DNA of 64,000 nt from an uncultured Alistipes sp. (lineage in GTDB: Bacteria > Bacteroidota > Bacteroidia > Bacteroidales > Rikenellaceae), in the NCBI RefSeq assembly GCF_963931675.1, contig NZ_OZ007039.1, positions 777,657 to 841,656 of the forward strand. Direction: 5' to 3'. The notes beneath the pieces were generated by a model. It was not told the DNA's origin and ran no database searches. It worked only from the letters and a program-made list of their open reading frames with translations. Of this stretch, positions 8,153 through 16,938 are shown piece after piece (the first letter of the stretch is position 1; each line of letters starts with the position of its first letter). The position numbers and the translations under genes were made by a program.

Positions 8153-8196
8153 AAAATAGAGATTAGTAGAAACGGGTTTCTACTAATCTCTATTTT
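8153..8196 (+). promoter_or_regulatory. 21-bp perfect hairpin directly before the transposase start
   Basis: Bases 8153-8173 are exactly complementary to 8176-8196 with only GG between them; the right arm ends in TATTTTT right before the ATG at 8198. In a read-through transcript this would fold into a very stable stem occluding the ribosome binding region and resembles a terminator. It likely shields transposase expression from outside transcription (inference). Confidence 0.65.
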
Positions 8197-8197
8197 T

Positions 8198-9193
8198 ATG
8201 TCAAAAAAACGAAAAATACGCTGTCCTCATTGTGGCTTTTTAGAGACAATAAAATGGGGTACTCGTAGCGGTTGCAGCCGCTATTATTGTAAGAATTGTG
8301 GCAGCTATTTTACGGATCGTCGAGACTGGATTTCCGATAAAAACAAGTTTATATGGTTCGCGCGTTGGGTTCGCGGTAAACAGCGTATTTGTGACCTTGC
8401 GAGTGAGAGCGGATACAGCGAACGCACCCTAAAAAGATACTTCTATCGGCTCTTGCCCCAGTGCCCTTTATGGCAGATACAGCGACGCGAGAAGGTAAAT
8501 CTTCTGATCGACGGCACCTACTTCTCAAATAAGATTTGTCTGGTTGTATATCGGGATCACAACATCAAGATGACCCTCCTCTATCGCATAACCAGGAGTG
8601 AAACGCTGCGGGATTTGAAAGCAGACCTAACGGCTATACGCGATGTCGGCATTCAAATTGAGAGTGTCACCTGTGATGGATCTCCCAATATCATAAAAGC
8701 GGTGCGGGAAGTGTGTCCGGAGGCGATCTTGCAGCGTTGTACGGTACATGTAGCGCGAGAGATAGAGACGTGGATTACACGCAAACCACAGACCGTAGCG
8801 GCACAGGAACTCCTCGAACTGGTGCACTTGTTAAATGGAGTACAAACACATGATGAGGCACAGTTATGGATACGGGCTTTTATTGACTGGTATCGGCGAC
8901 ACGAACCATTTATCAATGAAAAAACCGTAGATGAGCTGTCGGGAAGATGGTGGTTTACGCATAAGATGCTGCATCGAAGTGTCTCGCATATCAAGCGTGC
9001 CATACCCGATCTGTTTTCATACACGCGATACCCTAATGTACCTAAATCTTCAAATTCTATTGAGTCGTTCTTCGGTCACTTGAAGGATAATTTAAGAATC
9101 CATCGTGGACTCTCGGAACAACATTTTAAGGACTTTGTAAAGTGGTATCTTTTCCTGAACAGCAATGATGGAATTATTAAGAAACGCAAATGA
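8198..9193 (+). CDS. IS256-type transposase, variant with N-terminal zinc ribbon
   Basis: The 331-residue protein begins with a zinc ribbon (CPHCGFLE ... YYCKNCGSYF), a helix-turn-helix segment (ICDLASESGYSERTLKRYFY) and then a DDE catalytic domain of the IS256/MULE type. First Asp is in LLIDGTYF, second in SVTCDGSPNIIKAV, and the Glu in SNSIESFFGHLKDNLR. CTVHVAREIE corresponds to the conserved C/H motif between D2 and E. It is full-length without frameshifts. Its stop codon lies inside the downstream hairpin. The product should mobilise this IS and any copies sharing its ends. Confidence 0.93.
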   Translation: MSKKRKIRCPHCGFLETIKWGTRSGCSRYYCKNCGSYFTDRRDWISDKNKFIWFARWVRGKQRICDLASESGYSERTLKRYFYRLLPQCPLWQIQRREKVNLLIDGTYFSNKICLVVYRDHNIKMTLLYRITRSETLRDLKADLTAIRDVGIQIESVTCDGSPNIIKAVREVCPEAILQRCTVHVAREIETWITRKPQTVAAQELLELVHLLNGVQTHDEAQLWIRAFIDWYRRHEPFINEKTVDELSGRWWFTHKMLHRSVSHIKRAIPDLFSYTRYPNVPKSSNSIESFFGHLKDNLRIHRGLSEQHFKDFVKWYLFLNSNDGIIKKRK

Positions 9194-9219
9194 CCAGAAT
9201 CGTACAATTCTGGTCATTT
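9188..9219 (+). terminator. Terminator-like hairpin at the end of the transposase gene
   Basis: A 13-bp perfect stem (9188-9200 with 9207-9219) around a six-base loop, containing the stop codon and followed by TG-rich sequence rather than a long T run. Probably a bidirectional transcription barrier within the IS. Confidence 0.6.
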
Positions 9220-9231
9220 GATCCAATACGA

Positions 9232-9257
9232 CACCAACCACTTTTGGCATCATTACC
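9232..9257 (-). repeat. Right terminal inverted repeat of the IS
   Basis: Exact reverse complement of 8085-8110; followed immediately by the second copy of the AAAACGGG target duplication (9258-9265). Confidence 0.92.
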
Positions 9258-9297
9258 AAAACGGGCAGCCCCGCAGGTCAATCCTACGGGGCTGCCC
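9258..9297 (-). terminator. Terminator of the minus-strand glycoside hydrolase operon
   Basis: A 15-bp stem (9263-9277 with 9283-9297, one wobble) with a five-base loop, followed on the minus strand by GTTTT. The T-tract is cut by the IS256-type insertion: four T remain before the IS end, and the duplicated copy with five A (8076-8080) lies on the far side. Confidence 0.85.
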
Positions 9298-9324
9298 ACA
9301 ACGCGATGGCAGCAGCAGGAAAAC

Positions 9325-11916
9325 TCATTCTGCCAGCAGTCGGAGATTCGCCGGAGCCACATCGTCTCCGCGAACTTTCAACCGAACCTCTCCCGATTCG
9401 CCCGTCGATCGCAGGATAACCAGCGCAAGTCCGTTGAACGTCCTGACCGAAGAACTCCGGAACGAAGCATGGCTCGTAGGATCACCGTTGTCCGAAGCTA
9501 TGATCCGGGCCGAGCCTTCGACAGAAAAGTCAAGGAGCACGGCAGCCTGCGGGACAAAACGCCCCTCCCGATCCGTGATTTTCGCCGTAACGAAAAGCAA
9601 GTCTTCACCGTCGGCCCGCATCGTCGGCCGATCGGAAACCAGTTCGACAAATGCGGCTTCCCCGGCTGTTTCAACACGCGATTCGGCCCAAGGCGTACCA
9701 TTCCGCCAGGTTACGACCCGCACTTCACCCGGTTCATAACGGACACTGTCCCAACGCAGCCGGTATTCAAACGGGCCCTTGCGCCGCACGCCCTGTGAGC
9801 GGCCGTTGACAAAAAGTTCCGCCGTATCACCCGAAGTATAGACATGGACGGGAGTCACTGCACCCTCTCGGCCGGGCCACGTCCAGTGCGGCAGGATGTG
9901 GGCCATGGGCAATTCCGGCCGCCAGCGCGCTTGATAGAGATAATAGCGATCCTTGGGAAACCCCGCCAGATCCACAATCCCGAAATAGGAACTCCGTGAC
10001 GGTATACGCAGACGACCCAACCGGGCAAGCTCCTCCGCAGCCCGGGCCCGGGCTTCCGGATCGCTGAAATTTTCGAGAACGGTATAGTCATCGTTATAGG
10101 GTGTGGGTTCGCCGAGATAATCGAATCCGGTCCAGACAAACTCTCCGGCAGCCGTAGGATTGCGGTCGAGTCCCTCGAACTCCGTGTCGGGCGGCGTCGA
10201 CCAGTCGGGAGACGAACGATCGTAGGAACTGACCTGAAAATCCGCACGTCCCTGACTTTTATCATCGCTCAACGGAAAAACGTAAAACCCGCGCGTACTG
10301 ATGCATGAGGCCGTCTCACTCCCCAAAAAAGGCTGGAACGGACTGTCACGGCAAAACGCCGCGTAAAGCATTGGTTTATAGTTGAATCCGAACAGGTCAA
10401 CCGTATGTCGGAATTCGTTGGATGCGGCCAGCCAGTAGTTGCTTCCGAAGGTCGTCGGACGGGATGGGTCTTCACGGTGCGCAAGGTCGGTCAGTTGCCG
10501 TGCAACACCGTAGGTCTGCGGATACCATTGCTCGCCCGTCTCGTTGCCGATGCTCCAGGCGATGACCGATGGATGGTTGCGGTCGCGGCGGATCATCGCC
10601 GTGAGGTCGGCCTCCCACCACTCGTCGAACAACAGCGCATAGCCGTTCGGTTTCTTGGGAATACGCCACGTATCGGTGAACTCGTCGAGCACAAACAGGC
10701 CCATGCTGTCGCAAAGTTCCAGCAGTTCCGGAGTCGGCGGATTGTGCGCCGTGCGGATCGCATTGGCTCCCATCTCCCGCAGAATACGCAACTGTCGCAC
10801 AAGGGCACTGCGATTGACTGCTGCGCCCAATGCCCCGAGATCGTGATGCAAGCAGACACCCTGCAACTGCACCCGCTCGCCGTTCAGAAAAAAACCTTCG
10901 TGGGTGAATTCTGCACGCCGAATGCCGAAAGGCGTGGAATAACACTCCGTAATACGTTCGCCGCAACGTATCGTTGTGACGGCGAGATACCGATCGGGAT
11001 GTGCAGGGCTCCAAAGCCGGGGCGTATCCACAACAAAAGTCTGTACAAGTGTCTGTTCGTCACGCAGGGCCTCGATTCGGGTATCGGTGCTGTCCAGGAC
11101 ATCCCCGACGGCTGCTCCGTCGGGCCCGAGTACAAAAAGTTCGGTCGTTACGGTCACGGATGCAGGCTCCGAACCATTATTGCGCAACTCAATGCGCAGG
11201 TTTACCGACGCGCGATCGGCAGAAACATGCGGCGTCGTAACGAAAGTTCCCTGCCAGGCCAGACCAACCGGATCGGATTTCGTGAGCCATACATTCCGGT
11301 AGATTCCGCCACCGGGATACCAGCGGCTCGATTCGGGCGGATTGTCGAGACGTATGGCCAGCGTATTCTCCCCCGGCTCAAGGGCTGGCGTCAGATCGAC
11401 CCGGTAAGAGGTGTATCCATAGGGCCAGCCGCCGACCAGCCGCCCGTTACACCACACCGTAGAAAACGACATGGCCCCGTCCAGCTCCAGAAAAAAGCGT
11501 TTTCCCAGATCGGCGGCATCCACGTAGACGTTTTTGCGATACCAGGCTTGCCCCCACCAGGCCAGTTTCCCGGTCTCCCCGGGATACTCCTGCCGGAACG
11601 GACCTTCGATTCCCCAGTCATGAGGCAGATCAAGCTGCCGCCAGGATCCATCGTCGAATGCCGGATCGGCGAATGGCCCGCCGTCGGGATGGCCGGACGG
11701 ACGGACATGACGACGTCCCTCTGCCAACAACGGATTGGACGTCGGTAGCAGCCACGGCTTGAGTTGGTCATAACTCAGTCTCAATGAATCTTCGGCGGAA
11801 GCGTCCCCGAGATGGAACCGCCAACCGTCATTCAGCCGGATCCGTCCCGATGGCTGGGCCACGGCCCAGCCCGTCAGGCACAGACCCCACAACGACAAAC
11901 AGACAATGCGTTTCAT
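9325..11916 (-). CDS. GH2 family enzyme, beta-galactosidase-like, exported
   Basis: The 863-residue protein has a signal peptide (MKRIVCLSLWGLCLTGWAVA). GH2 layout follows: sugar-binding beta domain about 70-215 (LPHDWGIEGPF, WYRKNVYV), Ig-like domain about 220-330, TIM barrel from about 335 (LQGVCLHHDLGALG, IRTAHNPPTPELLELCDSMG), a DUF4982-type domain near 690-760 and a C-terminal Ig-like domain. The acid/base is E459 in WSIGNET and the nucleophile E534 in FLGSETAS. It is the last gene of a five-gene minus-strand operon (11 bp after GH3) that ends at the terminator at 9258-9297. Specificity cannot be read from sequence; galactosidase is the commonest activity of this architecture. Confidence 0.92.
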   Translation of the reverse strand: MKRIVCLSLWGLCLTGWAVAQPSGRIRLNDGWRFHLGDASAEDSLRLSYDQLKPWLLPTSNPLLAEGRRHVRPSGHPDGGPFADPAFDDGSWRQLDLPHDWGIEGPFRQEYPGETGKLAWWGQAWYRKNVYVDAADLGKRFFLELDGAMSFSTVWCNGRLVGGWPYGYTSYRVDLTPALEPGENTLAIRLDNPPESSRWYPGGGIYRNVWLTKSDPVGLAWQGTFVTTPHVSADRASVNLRIELRNNGSEPASVTVTTELFVLGPDGAAVGDVLDSTDTRIEALRDEQTLVQTFVVDTPRLWSPAHPDRYLAVTTIRCGERITECYSTPFGIRRAEFTHEGFFLNGERVQLQGVCLHHDLGALGAAVNRSALVRQLRILREMGANAIRTAHNPPTPELLELCDSMGLFVLDEFTDTWRIPKKPNGYALLFDEWWEADLTAMIRRDRNHPSVIAWSIGNETGEQWYPQTYGVARQLTDLAHREDPSRPTTFGSNYWLAASNEFRHTVDLFGFNYKPMLYAAFCRDSPFQPFLGSETASCISTRGFYVFPLSDDKSQGRADFQVSSYDRSSPDWSTPPDTEFEGLDRNPTAAGEFVWTGFDYLGEPTPYNDDYTVLENFSDPEARARAAEELARLGRLRIPSRSSYFGIVDLAGFPKDRYYLYQARWRPELPMAHILPHWTWPGREGAVTPVHVYTSGDTAELFVNGRSQGVRRKGPFEYRLRWDSVRYEPGEVRVVTWRNGTPWAESRVETAGEAAFVELVSDRPTMRADGEDLLFVTAKITDREGRFVPQAAVLLDFSVEGSARIIASDNGDPTSHASFRSSSVRTFNGLALVILRSTGESGEVRLKVRGDDVAPANLRLLAE

Positions 11917-11927
11917 CGGTGCGACGT

Positions 11928-14402
11928 TCAGCGGACGGTCAACCGCCCCGTCAGCCGGATATCCCGGGAAGAGGCTCCCACGAAGATTTCGAAATCACCC
12001 GGTTCCACGACAAAGTCGTGCCGCACACAGTCGTACTGGCGAAAAGCCTCCTCTCCGAGCCGGATCACGACACGCCGCGTCTCTCCACGCTTCAAAAAGA
12101 GTTTTTCGTACCCCTTCAGTTCCTTGGCCGGACGCACTATGGAAGATTCCACATCGCCGACATAGAGCTGAGCCACCTCGGCTCCATCGCACCGGCCCGT
12201 ATTGGTCACGTCGAACGACACGTCGAACGTTCCGTTCCCCACGTCGTCGATTTGCAAATTACCGTATTCGAATGTCGTATAGGAGAGCCCGAACCCGAAG
12301 GGGAAGAGTGGTTCGATACCATTCCGTTCATATCCCCGGTACCCGACAAAAAGGCCTTCGTTATACTCGACCCGGCGGTAGGGATTATCCGCCTTGACCG
12401 AATCCGTATTGGGATAATAGTTGTCGTGAACGGGATTATCCCGCCAGCGTTTTTCCCACGTGAAGGGAAGTTTTCCGCTGGGCGATACCTTTCCCGTAAG
12501 CAATTCGGCGATAGCGTCGCCGCCCTGCTGTCCCTGATACCAGGCCATCAGTACGCCTCCCGTGCGGTCGAGCCAGGGTGCCATCTCCACTCCGCCTCCC
12601 GAGTTGATCACCACCACGGCCTTGTCGGTATGCTCAAAAATCGATTCCAGGCAGTACAGATGCCCTTCGGGCAATGCGAACGGACGGTCCCAGCTCTCCG
12701 ATTCGAGATACCAGTCGTATCCCACGCAGACGATCACGGCATCGGCCGCGCGGACCGCTTCAAAAAAGACCGGGTCGTTCAGATAATCCGCATAGCGGAA
12801 CATCGTCTCCTGCTCCGAACCTCCGTCGAAGTGTTCGTAGGTGATTCGATAGAGTCGTCCACCCTCAAACTTACGGAAGCCCTCCTTCTGACGGAACGGA
12901 TGGCTGTACCACTGTCCAATCAACTCCTCGCTGTCGATCAGCAGGCGGTAACCGTCGTCTCCTCCCGCCGAAAAGTAGAGTACGGCATCCTGCTCCGGCT
13001 TGAAATAGATGGTATAGCGATCCGAATAGTTGTCGGAGTTCACAACTCCCGGGACCGGCGACTCCCAGCCTTTGTAGCCGATACTCCGCACGACGCTCCG
13101 ATGAACGGGTTCCCCATGCAGATCGGGATTGTTGAAAAACTCAGCCGAAGCCCCCCGAACCGTACACGCCGAATCGGCATAAAAGACCGTAAGGTCCGTC
13201 TTCCACAGGTCGGGCGTATAACCGAAATGCAACTTGCGTCCCAGATTCTTCTTCATTCCTTGGGCAATACTGCTCGTGACGAACGGGAAGACCTCCCCGC
13301 TGCCGCCGCCCTTGGCCACCAACTCGGAGTTGGGACCGCAAACCACAATCCGTCCCTTCGTGACCGGCAGCAATCCGTCACGGTTCCGAAGCAGAACCGC
13401 CCCACCCCGCTCTACCTCCAACGCCACCTCCTCGGAACGGGGATTGCGCTCTGCGAAACGTTCATCCTGCTGCGGACGGTCGAAAAAACCGAATGACAAC
13501 AGGGTTTGCAGAATATGCTGTACCTTGAGGTCGATGATTCGCTCGTCGATCACTCCGTTTTCAATCAGCCGCTTCATCCGCACGGGATTGAACAGCCATC
13601 CGCGGGGCATTTCCAAATCCAACCCATTGTAAGTCGCCGGAATGGTCGTGTAGGTCGACTCCCAGTCCGACATGAGGATTCCCTTGAATCCCCATCGGCG
13701 GCGTAAAACTTCGATATTGAGATAGCTGTTTTCCGTGGCATGAAGTCCGTTCACCAGTCCGTAACAATTCATCAATGCCCCGACACGCGCTCGTTTCACC
13801 CCCTTCTCGAAGGCCGGAAGGTAGATTTCATGCAACGTCCGCTCGTCGATGTCCGCCGAAATATGATGTCGGTTCCACTCCTGGTTATTGGCGGCGAAAT
13901 GCTTCATACACGCCATTACACCCTCCTGCTGCATTCCCTCGATATAGGCAGCAGCCGTCTCTCCGGCCAGATAGGGGTCCTCACCGTAATATTCGAAATT
14001 CCGACCGCAAAGCGGTGAACGGTAGATATTCACCCCTGGCCCCATCATGATATGGATACCCCGGGCCCGGGCATCCTGCCCGATTCCCGATCCCATCTCG
14101 TGAGCCAGGTTCCGGTCCCAACTCGCCGCCAGCGCCACTCCACACGGATAGAGCGTGCTTCGAGAATCAATCCGGATTCCCTGAGGCCCATCGGCAAGCC
14201 AGATCTCGGGAATCCCCAGACGAGGAATCGCGCGGATGTAGAACGAATTGTAACCTCCGATGTAATCGAGTTTTTCTTCAAGGGTCATTTGCGACACAAG
14301 ATCCCGGGCGTGGGACTCGTGTTCAGGCGTAACGATTTGGGCCCGAAGATTCAACGCCGCAAGTACGAAGACTGCGACAAGAAACATGCTACGTGTATTC
14401 AT
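11928..14402 (-). CDS. GH3 family beta-glycosidase with PA14 insert (copy 1)
   Basis: The 824-residue protein has a signal peptide (MNTRSMFLVAVFVLAALNLRAQ). The GH3 N-terminal TIM barrel carries the nucleophile D246 in GILMSDWES and substrate-contact motifs MKHFAANNQEW and FEYYGEDPYL. The C-terminal sandwich is interrupted by a PA14-like domain (SDRYTIYFKPEQDAVLYFSA, GGDDGYRLLIDSEEL), an insertion seen in many GH3 beta-glucosidases. An Fn3-like domain closes the protein (DVTNTGRCDGAEVAQLYVGD). It is most likely a periplasmic beta-glucosidase or related exo-enzyme. It is a close paralogue of the next gene (22 bp away), so the pair looks like a tandem duplication with divergence; the two may differ in linkage or aglycone preference. 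Confidence 0.94.
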   Translation of the reverse strand: MNTRSMFLVAVFVLAALNLRAQIVTPEHESHARDLVSQMTLEEKLDYIGGYNSFYIRAIPRLGIPEIWLADGPQGIRIDSRSTLYPCGVALAASWDRNLAHEMGSGIGQDARARGIHIMMGPGVNIYRSPLCGRNFEYYGEDPYLAGETAAAYIEGMQQEGVMACMKHFAANNQEWNRHHISADIDERTLHEIYLPAFEKGVKRARVGALMNCYGLVNGLHATENSYLNIEVLRRRWGFKGILMSDWESTYTTIPATYNGLDLEMPRGWLFNPVRMKRLIENGVIDERIIDLKVQHILQTLLSFGFFDRPQQDERFAERNPRSEEVALEVERGGAVLLRNRDGLLPVTKGRIVVCGPNSELVAKGGGSGEVFPFVTSSIAQGMKKNLGRKLHFGYTPDLWKTDLTVFYADSACTVRGASAEFFNNPDLHGEPVHRSVVRSIGYKGWESPVPGVVNSDNYSDRYTIYFKPEQDAVLYFSAGGDDGYRLLIDSEELIGQWYSHPFRQKEGFRKFEGGRLYRITYEHFDGGSEQETMFRYADYLNDPVFFEAVRAADAVIVCVGYDWYLESESWDRPFALPEGHLYCLESIFEHTDKAVVVINSGGGVEMAPWLDRTGGVLMAWYQGQQGGDAIAELLTGKVSPSGKLPFTWEKRWRDNPVHDNYYPNTDSVKADNPYRRVEYNEGLFVGYRGYERNGIEPLFPFGFGLSYTTFEYGNLQIDDVGNGTFDVSFDVTNTGRCDGAEVAQLYVGDVESSIVRPAKELKGYEKLFLKRGETRRVVIRLGEEAFRQYDCVRHDFVVEPGDFEIFVGASSRDIRLTGRLTVR

Positions 14403-14424
14403 GCGGTTTATCGTTTTGAATTTA

Positions 14425-16914
14425 TCAATCTACATGGATGCGTGTCCGAAGCCGGATATCGCGCGACGAGGCTCCGACCAGGATTTCGAACGCTCCGGGC
14501 TCGACAACAAATCGGTGCTGCCGGGGATCGTAGTAACGGAACGCCTCGTCGTCCAGAGAGATCTCAACCCGGCGTGTTTCGCCCCGGCGCAGGAAGAATT
14601 TTTCATAACCTTTCAGTTCCTTATCCGGGCGGGGAACCGAGGCCTCCGGATCACCGACGTAGAGTTGCGCCACTTCGGATCCGTCTCGTCTGCCCGTATT
14701 CGTCACCTCGAACGATACGACCCAGCCATCTCCCGTCTTCCGGGTTTTGAGATCCGAGTACGCGAACGTCGTATAGGAGAGACCGTACCCGAATTCAAAC
14801 AGAGGGTCCACTCCCTTCCGCTCGAAACCCCGGTATCCGACGAAAATTCCTTCATTATAAGCCACTCGCTGATAGGGCGTATTGAACATGCTCATGTCTA
14901 CATTGGTATGGTAGTTTCCGTAAGTGGGATTATCCTCCAGGCATTTCTCAATCGTGAAGGGCAGTTTCCCGCTCGGACAGACCTTTCCGGCAATGATCTC
15001 CGCAACGGCCTGTCCGCCCCGCTGTCCCGGATACCAGGCCTGGATCACCGCAGCAACCCGATCAAGCCACGGCTGCATTTCCACTCCTCCGCCGGCATTC
15101 AACACCACAACGACCTTCGAATTGCGACGGAGCAGGGCTTCGATCAGATCGGTCTGTCCGTCGGGGAGAGAGAAGGTCCTGTCCCCGCCTTCGTGTTCGG
15201 TCACGGCATCGAAACCCACACAGACAATCACGGCATCGGCCGTATCGAGGGCCTGCCAGAAAGCCGGATCATTCATGTGGTCCGAGTAGCGAAACATCAC
15301 CCGAGAAACTGAGAAATCGTCCATGTGTTCGTAGGTAAACCGATAGATACGTCCGGCTTCGAAGCGTCGGAAAATATCCTTCGAACGATAGGCGCGGTTT
15401 TCCCAGTCGTCAATGATCGGTTCGCCGTTGATCGACAGGCGGTAGCCATCGTCTCCTCCCGCCGAGAGGTAGAGGTACGAATCGCTCGCAGGCTTGTAGT
15501 AAAACGTATAGCGGTCCGAATAGTCCTCGTCAACGATTCCCGGAAGCGGAGAAGAGGAATATTCGGCATCGATCCGCGTTATGACTGACGTATGGGCCGG
15601 TTCCCCGGAGAGATCCTTTGAATTGAAATATTCGACCCGGGCTCCCGGAACGGTGCAGGCCGAATCAGCGTAAAAGATCGTCAGGTCGGCTTTCCATCCT
15701 GAAGTATCGTAAAGCGATCGGAACCTCCGTCCCAAATTCCGAACACCTTCGGCCACGGAGCAACTCTCGAACGGATAAACCACCCCGCTGCCACCGCCCG
15801 TCACTACCCGGTGGGCATTGGGCCCGCAAACCAGAACCTTTCCTCCGGAGAGCGGCAGCAAACCGTCGTTTCGCAGCAAGACGATCCCGGCACGCGCCAC
15901 CTCCAAAGCCACACTGTCGGAATAGGGGTTACGCTCACCGATGTGCGGATCCTTTTGCGGCCGATCGAAAAAACCGAACGCCAGGAGCGATTGGAGAATG
16001 TGCTGAACTTTCGTATCGATGAGCGTTTCGTCGACAACCCCGTTTTCGATGAGCGGGAGAAGTTTGGAACGGTTCATCATTCCGCCGCCCGGCATCTCGA
16101 TGTCGAGCCCGTTGAACACGGGACCGAGCGTCGAATAGGTCCCGCCCCAATCCGACATGAGGATACCCTTGAAACCCCACCGGCGACGCAATACTTCGAC
16201 ATTGAGATAACCGTATTCCGAAGCGTGCACGCTGTTGACCAGGTGGTAGCCGCTCATCACGGCCCCCATTCCGGCCCTGCGAATGGATTTTTCGAACGAC
16301 GGAAGGTAAATTTCATGTAACGTTCGTTCATCCACGTCGGACGAGACGTTATAACGGTCCCACTCCTGGTTGTTGGCTGCGAAGTGTTTCGCACAGGCCA
16401 TCACTCCCTGGCTCTGGATTCCTGCGACCATACTCACGGCCGTTTCACTCACCAGATAGGGATCTTCACCGAAATATTCGAAATTCCGTCCGCAAAGCGG
16501 CGAACGGTAGATATTCACACCCGGACCCAGAAGAATATGCACGCCGCGGGCTCGGGCATCCTGGCCGATCCCAACTCCCATCTGACGGACCAGTGTACGA
16601 TCCCAGGTCGCCGCAGCAGCCATCCCGCACGGATAGAGCGTACTCTTCTTGTCCCGGCCAATGAGTTGGGCGCTGGAATCGTTGCGAACGCCCTGCGGGC
16701 CGTCTGCCATGCGGATCTCTGGAATCCCGAGCCGTTCAATCGGACGAATGAAGAAGGTGTTGTAACCTCCGATGTAATCGATTTTCTCTTCGAGCGTCAT
16801 TCGTTCTACCAGGTCTCGGGCCCGGGCTTCGTGCTCCGGGGTAACGGGCTGCGCCTCCGAATACATCGCGGTAATCAATACCGCAGTCAATAAAAAAAGT
16901 GTCTTTTTCTGCAT
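14425..16914 (-). CDS. GH3 family beta-glycosidase with PA14 insert (copy 2)
   Basis: The 829-residue paralogue of the neighbouring GH3 shares its architecture: signal peptide (MQKKTLFLLTAVLITAMYSEAQ), TIM barrel with nucleophile D255 in GILMSDWGG, PA14-like insert (YLYLSAGGDDGYRLSINGEP), alpha/beta sandwich and Fn3-like end. Relative to copy 1 it carries an extra short loop near residues 81-89 (SAQLIGRDK) close to the substrate pocket, a possible cause of different specificity. It sits between GH97 (24 bp) and the other GH3 in the minus-strand operon. Confidence 0.94.
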   Translation of the reverse strand: MQKKTLFLLTAVLITAMYSEAQPVTPEHEARARDLVERMTLEEKIDYIGGYNTFFIRPIERLGIPEIRMADGPQGVRNDSSAQLIGRDKKSTLYPCGMAAAATWDRTLVRQMGVGIGQDARARGVHILLGPGVNIYRSPLCGRNFEYFGEDPYLVSETAVSMVAGIQSQGVMACAKHFAANNQEWDRYNVSSDVDERTLHEIYLPSFEKSIRRAGMGAVMSGYHLVNSVHASEYGYLNVEVLRRRWGFKGILMSDWGGTYSTLGPVFNGLDIEMPGGGMMNRSKLLPLIENGVVDETLIDTKVQHILQSLLAFGFFDRPQKDPHIGERNPYSDSVALEVARAGIVLLRNDGLLPLSGGKVLVCGPNAHRVVTGGGSGVVYPFESCSVAEGVRNLGRRFRSLYDTSGWKADLTIFYADSACTVPGARVEYFNSKDLSGEPAHTSVITRIDAEYSSSPLPGIVDEDYSDRYTFYYKPASDSYLYLSAGGDDGYRLSINGEPIIDDWENRAYRSKDIFRRFEAGRIYRFTYEHMDDFSVSRVMFRYSDHMNDPAFWQALDTADAVIVCVGFDAVTEHEGGDRTFSLPDGQTDLIEALLRRNSKVVVVLNAGGGVEMQPWLDRVAAVIQAWYPGQRGGQAVAEIIAGKVCPSGKLPFTIEKCLEDNPTYGNYHTNVDMSMFNTPYQRVAYNEGIFVGYRGFERKGVDPLFEFGYGLSYTTFAYSDLKTRKTGDGWVVSFEVTNTGRRDGSEVAQLYVGDPEASVPRPDKELKGYEKFFLRRGETRRVEISLDDEAFRYYDPRQHRFVVEPGAFEILVGASSRDIRLRTRIHVD

Positions 16915-16938
16915 ATCATGTAAGAAGTTTCCGGGGTC

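Larger units (their letters stand above)
8085..9257 (+). mobile_element. IS256-type insertion sequence (variant zinc-binding), intact
   Basis: The element is 1173 bp with perfect 26-bp terminal inverted repeats beginning GGTAATGATGCCAAAAG (8085-8110 and 9232-9257) and one transposase gene. It is flanked by the direct repeat AAAACGGG (8077-8084 and 9258-9265), an 8-bp target duplication as expected for IS256. Complete ends and duplication imply a recent insertion. The insertion split the T-tract of the terminator belonging to the minus-strand GH operon. Confidence 0.92.

Noticed and set aside
11784..13496. 570-codon plus-strand frame antisense to GH3
   Set aside because: No domains; the antisense GH3 protein has all catalytic motifs.
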